Below are positions 1-5,471 of a DNA stretch of 10,536 nucleotides, one piece after another. Below the pieces are notes generated by a model. The model did no database searches and had not been told where the DNA came from. It saw only the letters and a program-made list of their open reading frames with translations. Position 1 is the stretch's first letter. Each line of letters starts with the position of its first letter. The stretch covers positions 1-10,536 of the forward strand of contig DDWD01000215.1 of assembly GCA_002345825.1 (NCBI GenBank). Direction: 5' to 3'. The translations under genes and the position numbers were made by a program. Source of the stretch: Bacteroidales bacterium UBA2295. Its GTDB lineage: Bacteria; Bacteroidota; Bacteroidia; Bacteroidales; Tenuifilaceae.

Positions 1-28
1 AAAAAACCCCGACCGTAAAGGCTCGGGG
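1..28 (-). terminator. Rho-independent terminator closing the element operon
   Basis: Read on the minus strand, CCCCGA and TCGGGG form a GC-rich stem (arms 7-12 and 23-28 in plus coordinates), followed directly by six T residues (positions 6-1). It lies 27 bases past the stop of the last small ORF, so it plausibly ends the long minus-strand transcript. Confidence 0.75.
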
Positions 29-54
29 AGTTGAACAAAGAAGCTTTTTTTATG

Positions 55-279
55 CTATCGGAAACGGTTTGAAATATACATCATTCCTTTTCCTAAGTAG
101 TTGTTTATGGTGGGGGCTCTAATCCTACTTTGCGGCACGTCCTTAGGCAATAGGCTCTTTAGTTGTGCCTCAATCCTGTTGAGCGTCTCCAAACGCTTCG
201 CCCCCGTCTGGGTTTTCGCCAATCTAATGCTATTTAGAATGTTTCTAAATATGGTTTTCTGTTCCTTTGTCATCGTCAT
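55..279 (-). CDS. Hypothetical small basic protein (74 aa)
   Basis: I do not recognise this family. The protein is small, basic and mostly helical in appearance (residues 5-45, with heptad-like Leu/Ile spacing), and ends in an aromatic and arginine-rich tail. There is no signal peptide or membrane span. ATG codons at 279 and 273 (residues M1 and M3) are both possible starts; I kept the longer. The start lies inside the preceding 84-aa gene, overlapping its end by 35 bases in another frame. It is the last gene before the terminator at 1-28, so it is probably translated from the operon mRNA. The basic charge would suit nucleic-acid binding, but nothing specific supports that. Confidence 0.55.
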   Translation of the reverse strand: MTMTKEQKTIFRNILNSIRLAKTQTGAKRLETLNRIEAQLKSLLPKDVPQSRIRAPTINNYLGKGMMYISNRFR

Positions 280-499
280 TATTCTCTGTTTTTAAAATGG
301 TTATGGGTATAAAACCCTCGGGTATATCCTTAAATTTCACCTCCTTGCCGTTGCTTTCGCTTGTGCATTGCAGCCTGAACAAGTCATCTGGTCGTACCTC
401 TTCGCCTTTTTTCAGCTGCCTGAGGCACAATGCACCCCCGTGCTCCATTGCGGGTTGTAACGCCTTGCGTATTTGTTCTATTTTCGCCTGTTTGCTCAT
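245..499 (-). CDS. Hypothetical small protein (84 aa)
   Basis: I do not recognise this family. The protein begins with an amphipathic helix (about residues 3-18), has a mixed middle with a single Cys at the LQCTSES stretch, and ends in a strongly acidic, Asp/Asn-rich tail (EEN-type residues, NNDDDKG). No membrane segment or signal is visible. Its ATG at 499 overlaps the stop of the upstream 95-aa gene by four bases (ATGA, 496-499). This is a good sign of coupled translation and fixes the start. Its end overlaps the next small gene by 35 bases. Because of its place in the operon it is probably an accessory protein of the element. Confidence 0.65.
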   Translation of the reverse strand: MSKQAKIEQIRKALQPAMEHGGALCLRQLKKGEEVRPDDLFRLQCTSESNGKEVKFKDIPEGFIPITILKTENNDDDKGTENHI

Positions 500-783
500 T
501 TCACGCTGTTTTTAAGTTTTTTCAGTAGAATATCCAAATCGGTTTCCGACAACTGGTCAAGTGAGGTTATGGGAGCGGGTAGGATATGCTTCAATAATCG
601 CTCAACAAATGCTAGCCTATCCTTAGGTTCTAGCAAATCTATGTCAGCCTGTAGGGTCTCAATGTTGGCACTGACGAATTCGTGCAGCAACCTCCTCAAC
701 TCCTCGGTTGACTTATTGGGCACATCTTTTTTGCGCCCTGCCCTGTTAATTCTGGGGTCTCCTTTTTGAAATGGTTTAGGCAT
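496..783 (-). CDS. Small DUF5681/terminase-small-subunit-like protein (95 aa)
   Basis: The N-terminus (residues 4-24) reads FQKGDPRINRAGRKK followed by PNK. This resembles the basic FKxGxxxNxxGRPKGxxNK motif of DUF5681-type proteins, which are found in phages and mobile elements and are sometimes linked to small terminase subunits. The rest (about 25-95) is helical, with an EPKDRLAFVERLLKH segment and a Leu-rich C-terminus. Inferred: a small DNA-binding protein, possibly used for DNA recognition or packaging. No large terminase is visible in the window, so a packaging role is speculative. It starts 30 bases after the 63-aa gene and shares an ATGA overlap with the following 84-aa gene. Confidence 0.65.
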   Translation of the reverse strand: MPKPFQKGDPRINRAGRKKDVPNKSTEELRRLLHEFVSANIETLQADIDLLEPKDRLAFVERLLKHILPAPITSLDQLSETDLDILLKKLKNSVK

Positions 784-813
784 GGCTAACTGTTTTTTTA
801 GTGTTGTTTACTG

Positions 814-1005
814 TTAAAATCTCGTTTCGCTTTCTGGCCTCATACCTTCACCGAGGTCAATGTAGTTCCAAGTTTCCAGCACTTCGCCCGTATGCTTATT
901 TACGGTGGCAATCGTTTTGACAATCCCGTCTACCTTTAGAACACGCTCCTCAGTGTCGGCATACCTAAGCAATTTTTTCACCTCCTTTAGTTTTTCATTT
1001 CTCAT
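814..1005 (-). CDS. Hypothetical small protein (63 aa)
   Basis: I do not recognise this protein. It has a Lys/Glu-rich N-terminal helix (residues 1-20) and then a segment that looks like short beta strands (residues 22-50: RVLKVDGIVKTIATV, then TGEVLETWNYIDL). It ends with a charged tail. There is no signal peptide or membrane span. The ATG at 1005 overlaps the stop of the 213-aa gene by four bases (ATGA, 1002-1005). This supports both the start and translation coupled to that gene. The two may work together, but no function can be assigned. Confidence 0.6.
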   Translation of the reverse strand: MRNEKLKEVKKLLRYADTEERVLKVDGIVKTIATVNKHTGEVLETWNYIDLGEGMRPESETRF

Positions 1006-1643
1006 AAGGCTACTTTTTTGGGTTTGTCAGGAATTCGCTCACAATTCTTTATGTATTCTTTGATTTTCCAAGGGTTCAAAGCAAGGTCGTACTTGTTAAC
1101 GTTACCCGTGCCCACCGTATCGAATACCCTGTTCAAATCCTTATTTTCAATTATTGTGTGCCCCATTAATCTATTGATCTTGTTGAGACGCTCCATAGCA
1201 TCCAGCAACATTTGAACGGGTTGGGCTGCCTTGCCGTCAGATGTTATGTAGATACTCTTCGCATCTTTAGCCAACTCTAAACGGTCAGAGATTATTTTTA
1301 CCTCTTCATTTTCGATTGTGAAAAGGTCAAGCGATAGGGTGCGCACCTTAGCAACCTCCTTTTGTGCTGCGAGTACTTTGCTCAAGCTGGGTAACTCTAG
1401 CAACTGGATATACTTCTCACGATTTAAACCCGCTGGCACTTCGATTGTGCTGTTTAGCCTCGCATCGAATAGCATTTGAGGGTTTCCGCATAGGGTTGGC
1501 AAGTCCTGTGTTTGCACCTTTTCGCCAATGTTGAGGCTGTTAAACTCATTAACTAGCAGTTGTAAATTTTCTGCCAGTAGTTTGGCGTTGTTCTCGGTTT
1601 CATTTTCAAACCGTGGTTCTGAATACACTTTGATTTTGTCCAT
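1002..1643 (-). CDS. Hypothetical protein (213 aa)
   Basis: I do not recognise this protein. It is soluble, charged and mostly helical in appearance, with no signal peptide, membrane span, cysteine cluster or nucleotide-binding motif. A helical, Asn/Glu-rich N-terminus (about 10-40) is followed by a hydrophobic-patterned middle (about 80-135), and the C-terminus is basic (NCERIPDKPKK). It starts 37 bases after the 34-aa membrane protein and ends in an ATGA overlap with the 63-aa gene, so it belongs to the same operon. It is the largest of the unknown cargo genes. Its position after the replication genes suggests an accessory role in replication, partitioning or interaction with another element; this is inference only. 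Confidence 0.7.
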   Translation of the reverse strand: MDKIKVYSEPRFENETENNAKLLAENLQLLVNEFNSLNIGEKVQTQDLPTLCGNPQMLFDARLNSTIEVPAGLNREKYIQLLELPSLSKVLAAQKEVAKVRTLSLDLFTIENEEVKIISDRLELAKDAKSIYITSDGKAAQPVQMLLDAMERLNKINRLMGHTIIENKDLNRVFDTVGTGNVNKYDLALNPWKIKEYIKNCERIPDKPKKVAL

Positions 1644-1680
1644 AGTAAAATTGTTTGATTAGTGAATAGATGATTTGTAT

Positions 1681-1785
1681 TTAACTGAAGTATTGAATAA
1701 TCAATTCAGAAATGATTGCACCTGCCAGCGCACCTATACAAATGCAAAAGAGTAGCTCGAGAATGTTTTGCTTCGTTGGTTTCAT
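1681..1785 (-). CDS. 34-aa single-span membrane microprotein
   Basis: ATG at 1785 opens a 34-codon frame ending in TAA at 1681-1683. A short polar start (MKPTKQN) precedes one hydrophobic helix, about residues 8-32, containing CICIGALAGAIIS. The small-residue spacing (G18, A19, A21, G22, A23) is typical of helix packing in membranes. The ATG lies one base after the stop codon of the polymerase-like gene (stop 1789-1787, start 1785), so translation is probably coupled. Being so short it is easily missed. Inferred: an inner-membrane peptide, for example a membrane anchor, a regulator, or a small toxin- or holin-like peptide. No named family is recognised, and only one helix is present. Confidence 0.6.
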   Translation of the reverse strand: MKPTKQNILELLFCICIGALAGAIISELIIQYFS

Positions 1786-1786
1786 G

Positions 1787-3034
1787 TTAATTGGGGTTTA
1801 AGTGATTAATATTTATTAGTTCCTCAATTCGTTGCCTGTATTCTGTAAATCCGTTGCCAACCTGTTGGTAATGGGTATTGATTAGCTCGGTTGCCTTGGA
1901 TATGGTATCACACCGTCCTAATTTTAGCGTGTTTTCGGGCTGTGGTTCGCCTTTAAATTGCGCTTCCAGCATTAAGCAATACCATTGCCTTTGCATCTCA
2001 AATAGGCTTGGTTTTGGCGTTGGTGCTGGTGGATTGTCGCCCGCTTTGTTATTCAATTTGTAGCGATTAAATTCGACTTGCAGCACGCTATCAAAAATCT
2101 TATGGGCTTGCTTTAGGTGGTGGCTCTGAATTATTATTTCGTCGTGGATGCTGATAAACGGAATATTTGCGCCTGCCAACCGTTCCCATACCTTAGCCAT
2201 TATTTGCACCTCAGTGGATTGAAGCAAATAGGCTATGTTACTATGTGGCTTGTTACTATGTGGGTTCTCTTCAAGGCGCTGGCTTTTCGTCTGGTTTATC
2301 CACGTTATCCAGTCGCTTTCGCCAAATAGTTTTACAAGTTGGTTGTTAGGCTTGCTAAATAGTATCTCAAAGAATCGCTTTTTCCCTTGGTCTCGGGTCT
2401 CCAAATTGGCTTTTGATTGCAGCATACAGTAAATGTCTTTGCCGTCGTTTAACCACGTGCTAAACTCATTTGTGCCTATATTCTCAAATAGGATTTTACC
2501 TAATATGGTGGGTTGCATTTGTGCCACGTCCAGCGATGCAATGGGATTGCCAAAGAATAAAAGATCTTTCCTGAGTGGTCTATGTAAATTTGTCAAAGGC
2601 GTATGCACCCGTCCGCAAAACGTATCGACGGTAAAAAATAGCCTCAAGAAATCATTTTTCAGCAACTGGAATGTTTTAAAAAAAATAGTCGCTTCGCTAT
2701 CGTTGGGTAATTCGATATGAAGTAGATATTGCATCATTTGAAAATGTAACGGGGTTAAGGGCGCACCCTTTGGCTCTAGTAGGTGGGGGGTAATGTAACC
2801 CGCTTGCAGTGCCTTGTAGCAATAGTATGTTTTTTCGTTGGTGCTGGTGTGCTGTGTTATCTCTAGTTGACCGCTGGCAACCAATTGCGCCAATACCTCT
2901 TTAGTATCGGTAGGGATAAACTCTAGCACCTTGGAGTATGGAATATAAACCGCCGTGCGCTCAACCTCATTTTTGAGCCTCAACCTCCAGAACATTAGGG
3001 TGCGGACGTACTCTATAAATTCAGGTGCTTTCAT
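1787..3034 (-). CDS. Minimal family-A polymerase-like protein (415 aa)
   Basis: Three polymerase-palm motifs occur in the right order (residues numbered from M at 3034). First, GRVHTPLTNLHRPLR at 141-155 leads into motif A, SLDVAQMQPTIL (Asp169). Second, a fingers-like motif B, R214 with K218/K219 and FFEILF. Third, LLQSTEVQIM (271-279, compare IQGTAADI) and motif C, SIHDEII (His297, Asp298, Glu299). Known: family A DNA polymerases use DxSQ, RxxxK and HDE motifs. No 3'-5' exonuclease or 5' nuclease domain is present, and the total is less than half of Pol I. Residues 25-80 may form a winged helix, and a Pro-rich linker (near 333-342) precedes an extra C-terminal region. The start at 3034 is chosen because it makes an ATGA overlap (3031-3034) with the upstream ORF; an ATG at 3058 would add eight residues. 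Inferred role: element DNA synthesis or priming. A single-subunit RNA-polymerase-like or inactive homologue is the alternative. Confidence 0.75.
   Translation of the reverse strand: MKAPEFIEYVRTLMFWRLRLKNEVERTAVYIPYSKVLEFIPTDTKEVLAQLVASGQLEITQHTSTNEKTYYCYKALQAGYITPHLLEPKGAPLTPLHFQMMQYLLHIELPNDSEATIFFKTFQLLKNDFLRLFFTVDTFCGRVHTPLTNLHRPLRKDLLFFGNPIASLDVAQMQPTILGKILFENIGTNEFSTWLNDGKDIYCMLQSKANLETRDQGKKRFFEILFSKPNNQLVKLFGESDWITWINQTKSQRLEENPHSNKPHSNIAYLLQSTEVQIMAKVWERLAGANIPFISIHDEIIIQSHHLKQAHKIFDSVLQVEFNRYKLNNKAGDNPPAPTPKPSLFEMQRQWYCLMLEAQFKGEPQPENTLKLGRCDTISKATELINTHYQQVGNGFTEYRQRIEELININHLNPN
2236..2265. repeat. 15-bp tandem duplication inside the polymerase-like gene
   Basis: TGTTACTATGTGGCT (2236-2250) is followed by TGTTACTATGTGGGT (2251-2265), 14 of 15 identical. 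On the minus strand this keeps the frame and repeats the residues PHSN, in a loop between motif B and the QSTEVQIM motif. It looks like a recent slippage duplication at a spot that tolerates insertion. Confidence 0.8.
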
Positions 3035-3231
3035 CTCGTAACGCTTAAAAATGAACAAATGAACAAACTACCTTTACCCTTAGTGCTGTGTGGGTTTCCC
3101 GTGTTCAACCCTATGTGAACAGGATGTACATTTTGAACGCCCGTGTTCATTTTGTTCACTTTGTTCAACCCTATGTGAACACGTGTAAGCCTTATGGGTG
3201 CTGGGTTGTATGGCTTATGTTCAATGTTCAT
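3031..3231 (-). CDS. 66-codon ORF lying over the iteron array
   Basis: The ORF begins one base inside the stop of the ATPase gene (TAATG, start 3231) and ends in an ATGA overlap with the polymerase-like gene (3031-3034), so both ends fit translational coupling. The predicted peptide is basic and of low complexity, has the segment VHIGLN twice, and shows no recognisable domain. The repeat of the peptide is a direct consequence of a 20-bp DNA repeat below it. Two readings are open. It may be a real small protein, or mainly an open frame kept so that ribosomes pass through the iterons and reinitiate at the polymerase gene. Conservation of the peptide would decide; I slightly favour a translated relay. 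Confidence 0.45.
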   Translation of the reverse strand: MNIEHKPYNPAPIRLTRVHIGLNKVNKMNTGVQNVHPVHIGLNTGNPHSTKGKGSLFICSFLSVTR

Positions 3232-3262
3232 TATTTTTTTATTTTTTTAATTATATTGTTCA
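3052..3262. repeat. Iteron-like array of TGTTCA/TGAACA motifs, candidate replication origin
   Basis: Eleven perfect hexamers occur: TGAACA at 3052, 3060, 3116 and 3176, and TGTTCA at 3102, 3144, 3153, 3162, 3218, 3225 and 3257. Near matches are at 3134 (TGAACG) and 3273 (AGAACA). Three are in tandem at 9-bp steps (3144, 3153, 3162). The 20-bp unit TGTTCAACCCTATGTGAACA, itself an inverted repeat with an 8-bp centre, occurs exactly twice (3102-3121 and 3162-3181), 60 bp apart. By chance about 0.1 such hexamers would be expected in 211 bp. An A/T-only stretch lies inside the array. Position between a helicase-like ATPase and a polymerase-like gene suggests an iteron origin. An autoregulatory operator is the alternative. 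Confidence 0.75.
3230..3257. other. A/T-only stretch, candidate DNA-unwinding element
   Basis: Twenty-eight consecutive bases contain only A or T. The stretch encodes the Lys/Ile/Asn-rich end of the ATPase and sits between two hexamer copies of the iteron-like array. A/T-rich segments next to iterons are typical melting sites in plasmid and phage origins. Here the role is inferred from position only. Confidence 0.45.
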
Positions 3263-4244
3263 CTTTTCCTAGAGAACACCCCTGTGTTTCTGCTATTTCT
3301 CTTTGTGTTGCCCCTCTGAGGTACATATCTTTAATGACTTCAATCTCCTCAAGTCGCTTTTTTTCAGGTAATTCCATTAGGTGATTGCGCTCGCTATCGT
3401 ACTCAATAAACTCTAAGCCAACCACGCCAGCATCATTTTTTGAAATCTCAAACACTGCAATATTCTCGCTTCCGTGCTCGTTGGCTGTATTCCGTGTTTT
3501 GGTCCATTTGATATAGCGTAGATGTTCATCTTTAATGCTTTTACCGATTGCTATTGCGCTGGTGGTAAAGTTGCCTAGTCGGCTGCTGCCTGCAATATCC
3601 TTTAAGCCCAGGGGGTCAGTTCCTGAGCGTTTAGGCGTGTGCGCTATCACTACCATAGTTATATTGAGTCGATTTTTTAACTTTAGTAGGGCTTTCATCA
3701 ACTTGCCAGCATCTGAGCCCTTTTCGGTCTCGTTTAGCAACCAAGTGATGTTGTCGACAAATACAACCTTAGCACCTATCTTTATTGCCTGTGCTTCAAT
3801 TTGGCTTATTATTTCCGCCTCAAAATTTGCAGGCTCGTAGTCTGGGTTGAGCTCGCATCGGTAGAAATTTTGTGAAAATCTTATTCCAGCATATCGAGTT
3901 GTAAATTGCCTTATGTTCAGTTCGCAATCAACATACATTGTTACTTGCGCCTTGTTATCATTTACAAATGGTTCAACGCTCGTACCGTTGGCGATGCTGT
4001 TGGCCGTTTGCACGCCAAACAATGTTTTAGCTGCATTGGGTTCTCCATAAACTATGGTGCAATCGCCCTCGGTTAACAATTCGGATAAATAGAATTTGAG
4101 AGGGGGTAATTTTTCGCCCTCAATTAGCCAATCGTTACCCGATTTAAGTAAAAGCAACTCAGGTGCTGGAGGGGGCTGTTTCACACCTTTAAAAAAGGGG
4201 TCGTTTAGCGTTGTTATTCCGTTGGGGTTCACTATATTTGCCAT
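3231..4244 (-). CDS. RepA-like AAA_25/RecA-fold ATPase with C-terminal HTH (337 aa)
   Basis: The core (about residues 50-285) matches RepA/DnaB-like AAA_25 ATPases. It has a P-loop, GEPNAAKT (67-74), a Walker B strand KVVFVDN with Asp164, a sensor-like VVIAHTPKR with His202, and DIAGSSRLGN at 216-225. The usual Gly before the P-loop Lys is Ala72 here, which is unusual; Lys73 and Thr74 are kept. Residues 301-335 (VIKDMYLRGATQREIAE, then LGKVNNIIKK) form a resolvase-type helix-turn-helix, and the end is Lys-rich. Known: RepA-type hexamers unwind plasmid origins. Inferred: a replicative helicase or origin ATPase that may bind the TGTTCA array, which begins inside its own 3' end. The ATG at 4244 follows the HTH gene by 62 bases. 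The stop overlaps the next ORF (TAATG). Confidence 0.88.
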   Translation of the reverse strand: MANIVNPNGITTLNDPFFKGVKQPPPAPELLLLKSGNDWLIEGEKLPPLKFYLSELLTEGDCTIVYGEPNAAKTLFGVQTANSIANGTSVEPFVNDNKAQVTMYVDCELNIRQFTTRYAGIRFSQNFYRCELNPDYEPANFEAEIISQIEAQAIKIGAKVVFVDNITWLLNETEKGSDAGKLMKALLKLKNRLNITMVVIAHTPKRSGTDPLGLKDIAGSSRLGNFTTSAIAIGKSIKDEHLRYIKWTKTRNTANEHGSENIAVFEISKNDAGVVGLEFIEYDSERNHLMELPEKKRLEEIEVIKDMYLRGATQREIAETQGCSLGKVNNIIKKIKK

Positions 4245-4270
4245 AGATTCATATTCATTTGATTAAGCCT

Positions 4271-4308
4271 AAAGCCCTCTGGTCGCCTGCCAGCATTGGG
4301 CTTTTTTT
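4271..4308 (+). terminator. Plus-strand terminator hairpin inside the minus-strand operon
   Basis: AAAGCCC (4271-4277) pairs with GGGCTTT (4298-4304), with an inner CTGG/CCAG pair (4279-4282 and 4290-4293), and seven T residues follow at 4302-4308. Read on the plus strand it is a convincing intrinsic terminator, but no plus-strand gene lies nearby. On the minus strand it forms a hairpin in the leader of the ATPase gene without a T-tract. It may block antisense transcripts or act as an mRNA structure. Confidence 0.6.
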
Positions 4309-4597
4309 ATGCACCAATCTTTTCGAGTTCCGACAACTTGTATCGTTTCAAGTTCCCAAAACGTACTGGCTTGGTAATCTTTTTTTTATCCCATTCCCAT
4401 AGGGTAACACGGCTAATTGATAGTTTTCTGCAAACTTCGTCTGTGGTAAGGTATGTTTCGCCCGTGGGTGGTGGTGGGGTGTTCCTTGCTTGTGCTTCTA
4501 GCAACTGGCTTGCTAACTGGTTGGCAAAGGCTGTGAGGTCTTCGCTTTTTACGTTTAGCGTTATGCCTTCACTTTTTATTAATTCCTGTAAATTCAT
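4307..4597 (-). CDS. MerR/excisionase-type HTH protein (96 aa)
   Basis: The C-terminal half (about residues 48-94) is a helix-turn-helix of the HTH_17/excisionase type: TYLTTDEVCRKLSISRVTLW, then a wing with KPVRFGNLKRYKLSELEK. An N-terminal helical segment (1-37) and a PPPP linker (41-44) precede it. Known: such proteins act as excisionases or transcription regulators of integrative elements (AlpA/Xis-like). Position supports this: it is the first gene of the replication operon and faces the repeat-rich control region. A TATATTTG -7 box sits 25 bases before its ATG at 4597. Inferred role: regulator and/or directionality factor for the recombinase. It could instead be only a repressor. Confidence 0.82.
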   Translation of the reverse strand: MNLQELIKSEGITLNVKSEDLTAFANQLASQLLEAQARNTPPPPTGETYLTTDEVCRKLSISRVTLWEWDKKKITKPVRFGNLKRYKLSELEKIGA

Positions 4598-4622
4598 AGC
4601 AACTTTTTTTAATTTGTTGATA

Positions 4623-4630
4623 CAAATATA
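4623..4630 (-). promoter_or_regulatory. -7 promoter box for the HTH/replication operon
   Basis: On the minus strand the sequence TATATTTG fits the Bacteroidota TAnnTTTG -7 consensus. It ends 25 bases before the ATG at 4597. No clear -33 TTTG was found at the expected distance, which may mean that an activator is needed. Confidence 0.6.
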
Positions 4631-4648
4631 CAGTACGAAACGCCACTT

Positions 4649-4742
4649 AATGCACTGAAAATCAGGTATTTAACGACACTTTTTGTCGATAGGTGTCGAT
4701 ACCAAACAAAAAAAGCCTGAAAATCAGGCTTGTAAGGTGTCG
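4649..4742. promoter_or_regulatory. Repeat-rich control region upstream of the HTH gene
   Basis: The 161-base gap 4598-4758 holds several repeats. CTGAAAATCAGG occurs at 4655-4666 and again at 4717-4728, where it is part of the terminator stem. TGTCG/CGACA occurs at 4674, 4684, 4694 and 4738; the first two form an inverted repeat with a 5-bp centre (4674-4688). AATGCACTGAAAAT (4649-4662) resembles the tandem repeat in front of the integrase gene. These look like operator or excisionase sites; which protein binds is unknown. Confidence 0.4.
4708..4731 (-). terminator. Terminator of the integrase operon
   Basis: An 8-bp perfect stem, AAGCCTGA (4713-4720) with TCAGGCTT (4724-4731), has a 3-base loop. 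On the minus strand it is followed by seven T residues (4714-4708). It lies 27 bases past the stop of the 234-aa gene and separates the integrase unit from the replication operon. Confidence 0.85.
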
Positions 4743-4758
4743 GAATAAATAAATTTTG

Positions 4759-5463
4759 CTATGTAAGAAGTTTTAAAAACTCAGGGTCTGCCGATTCTGG
4801 TGAAGTAAAGGTTCGGTTATGAGTATGAAATACCCCGCCTTTATAAGACTTGAAACATTCATTTAATTGCTTTACTGAAAAATCATATTTCTGTTGAAAA
4901 AACATAGCCTCCGATTTTTCCCCAATCCATAATATTTGACCTTTACCGTTTGGCCGTCTCTTATGGTGCATCACTTCTTTAAAATCTGCTAAACTAACAT
5001 CCTTAATCTTTTTGTCAATAAGGTTATTAAATAACTTATCCCATTTATTGTATTCTCCTCCCTGAAATATTTTCTCAAAGTCTGGTAACCGTTCAGCGAT
5101 AAACTCCCATACCTTAAAAGCCCGTGCCATAGTTACCCCATAGTTTATTGCATTGCTATTGCTAAACCCAGCGGGGGCAACTGGTAAGGGTGGGTTTGGT
5201 TGAACGTGGCTTAAATGTAGCGTTAAATCAATATCTTTTGGCAATGGCTTGTTGTACTCACTTAAAAAACCCTCTATGTATTGTTTCCAAGGGTATTTTT
5301 GCCCCTCAATAGTATGTGATGCTTCTTTTAGTATTGGTATATTAATATAAATATCGTTGTAACTAATGGTTGAAAATTGCCATTCTCTTTGGTAGTAATC
5401 CCAGATAACATCTGAATGCATCAGCGTGCTTTCGTCCAGTTTTGATATGATTATTTTTTCCAT
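4759..5463 (-). CDS. Hypothetical protein co-transcribed with the integrase (234 aa)
   Basis: I do not recognise this protein. It is soluble, with many aromatic residues (for example YYQREW near 23-28) and a Pro-rich stretch near residues 90-99 (QPNPPLPVAPAG). The C-terminal part (about 165-234) looks like a compact basic domain: HHKRRPNGKGQILWIGEKSEA, then FSVKQLNECF. It has no signal peptide, membrane span, or obvious catalytic or nucleotide-binding motif. It begins eight bases after the integrase stop and is followed by a strong terminator, so it is almost certainly made together with the integrase. Inferred: an integration accessory factor or a cargo function kept under integrase control. 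Neither can be proved from sequence. Confidence 0.75.
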   Translation of the reverse strand: MEKIIISKLDESTLMHSDVIWDYYQREWQFSTISYNDIYINIPILKEASHTIEGQKYPWKQYIEGFLSEYNKPLPKDIDLTLHLSHVQPNPPLPVAPAGFSNSNAINYGVTMARAFKVWEFIAERLPDFEKIFQGGEYNKWDKLFNNLIDKKIKDVSLADFKEVMHHKRRPNGKGQILWIGEKSEAMFFQQKYDFSVKQLNECFKSYKGGVFHTHNRTFTSPESADPEFLKLLT

Positions 5464-5471
5464 TGCCTTAT

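Noticed and set aside
7..14. ACCCCGAC near the left edge also occurs at the right junction (6932-6939), suggesting an attL core.
   Set aside because: An 8-mer shared by two intergenic stretches is easily chance, and here the bases are part of the terminator stem. They are not preceded by the CCTGCC expected of a tRNA 3' end.
496..783. Firm call of a phage terminase small subunit.
   Set aside because: Only the basic N-terminal motif is similar, and no large terminase subunit is visible. I kept it as a weak resemblance.
55..1005. Toxin-antitoxin pairs among the small overlapping genes.
   Set aside because: Overlaps fit, but none of the proteins shows a known toxin or antitoxin motif, so the call would rest on size alone.
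3035..3058. Longer start for the polymerase-like protein with MFIFKRYE.
   Set aside because: The ATG at 3034 makes an ATGA overlap with the preceding ORF, like several other junctions of this operon, and the eight extra residues add nothing recognisable.
3052..3262. CRISPR array.
   Set aside because: The repeats are six-base motifs (or one 20-bp unit twice) with irregular short gaps, there are no spacers of constant length, and no cas genes are present.
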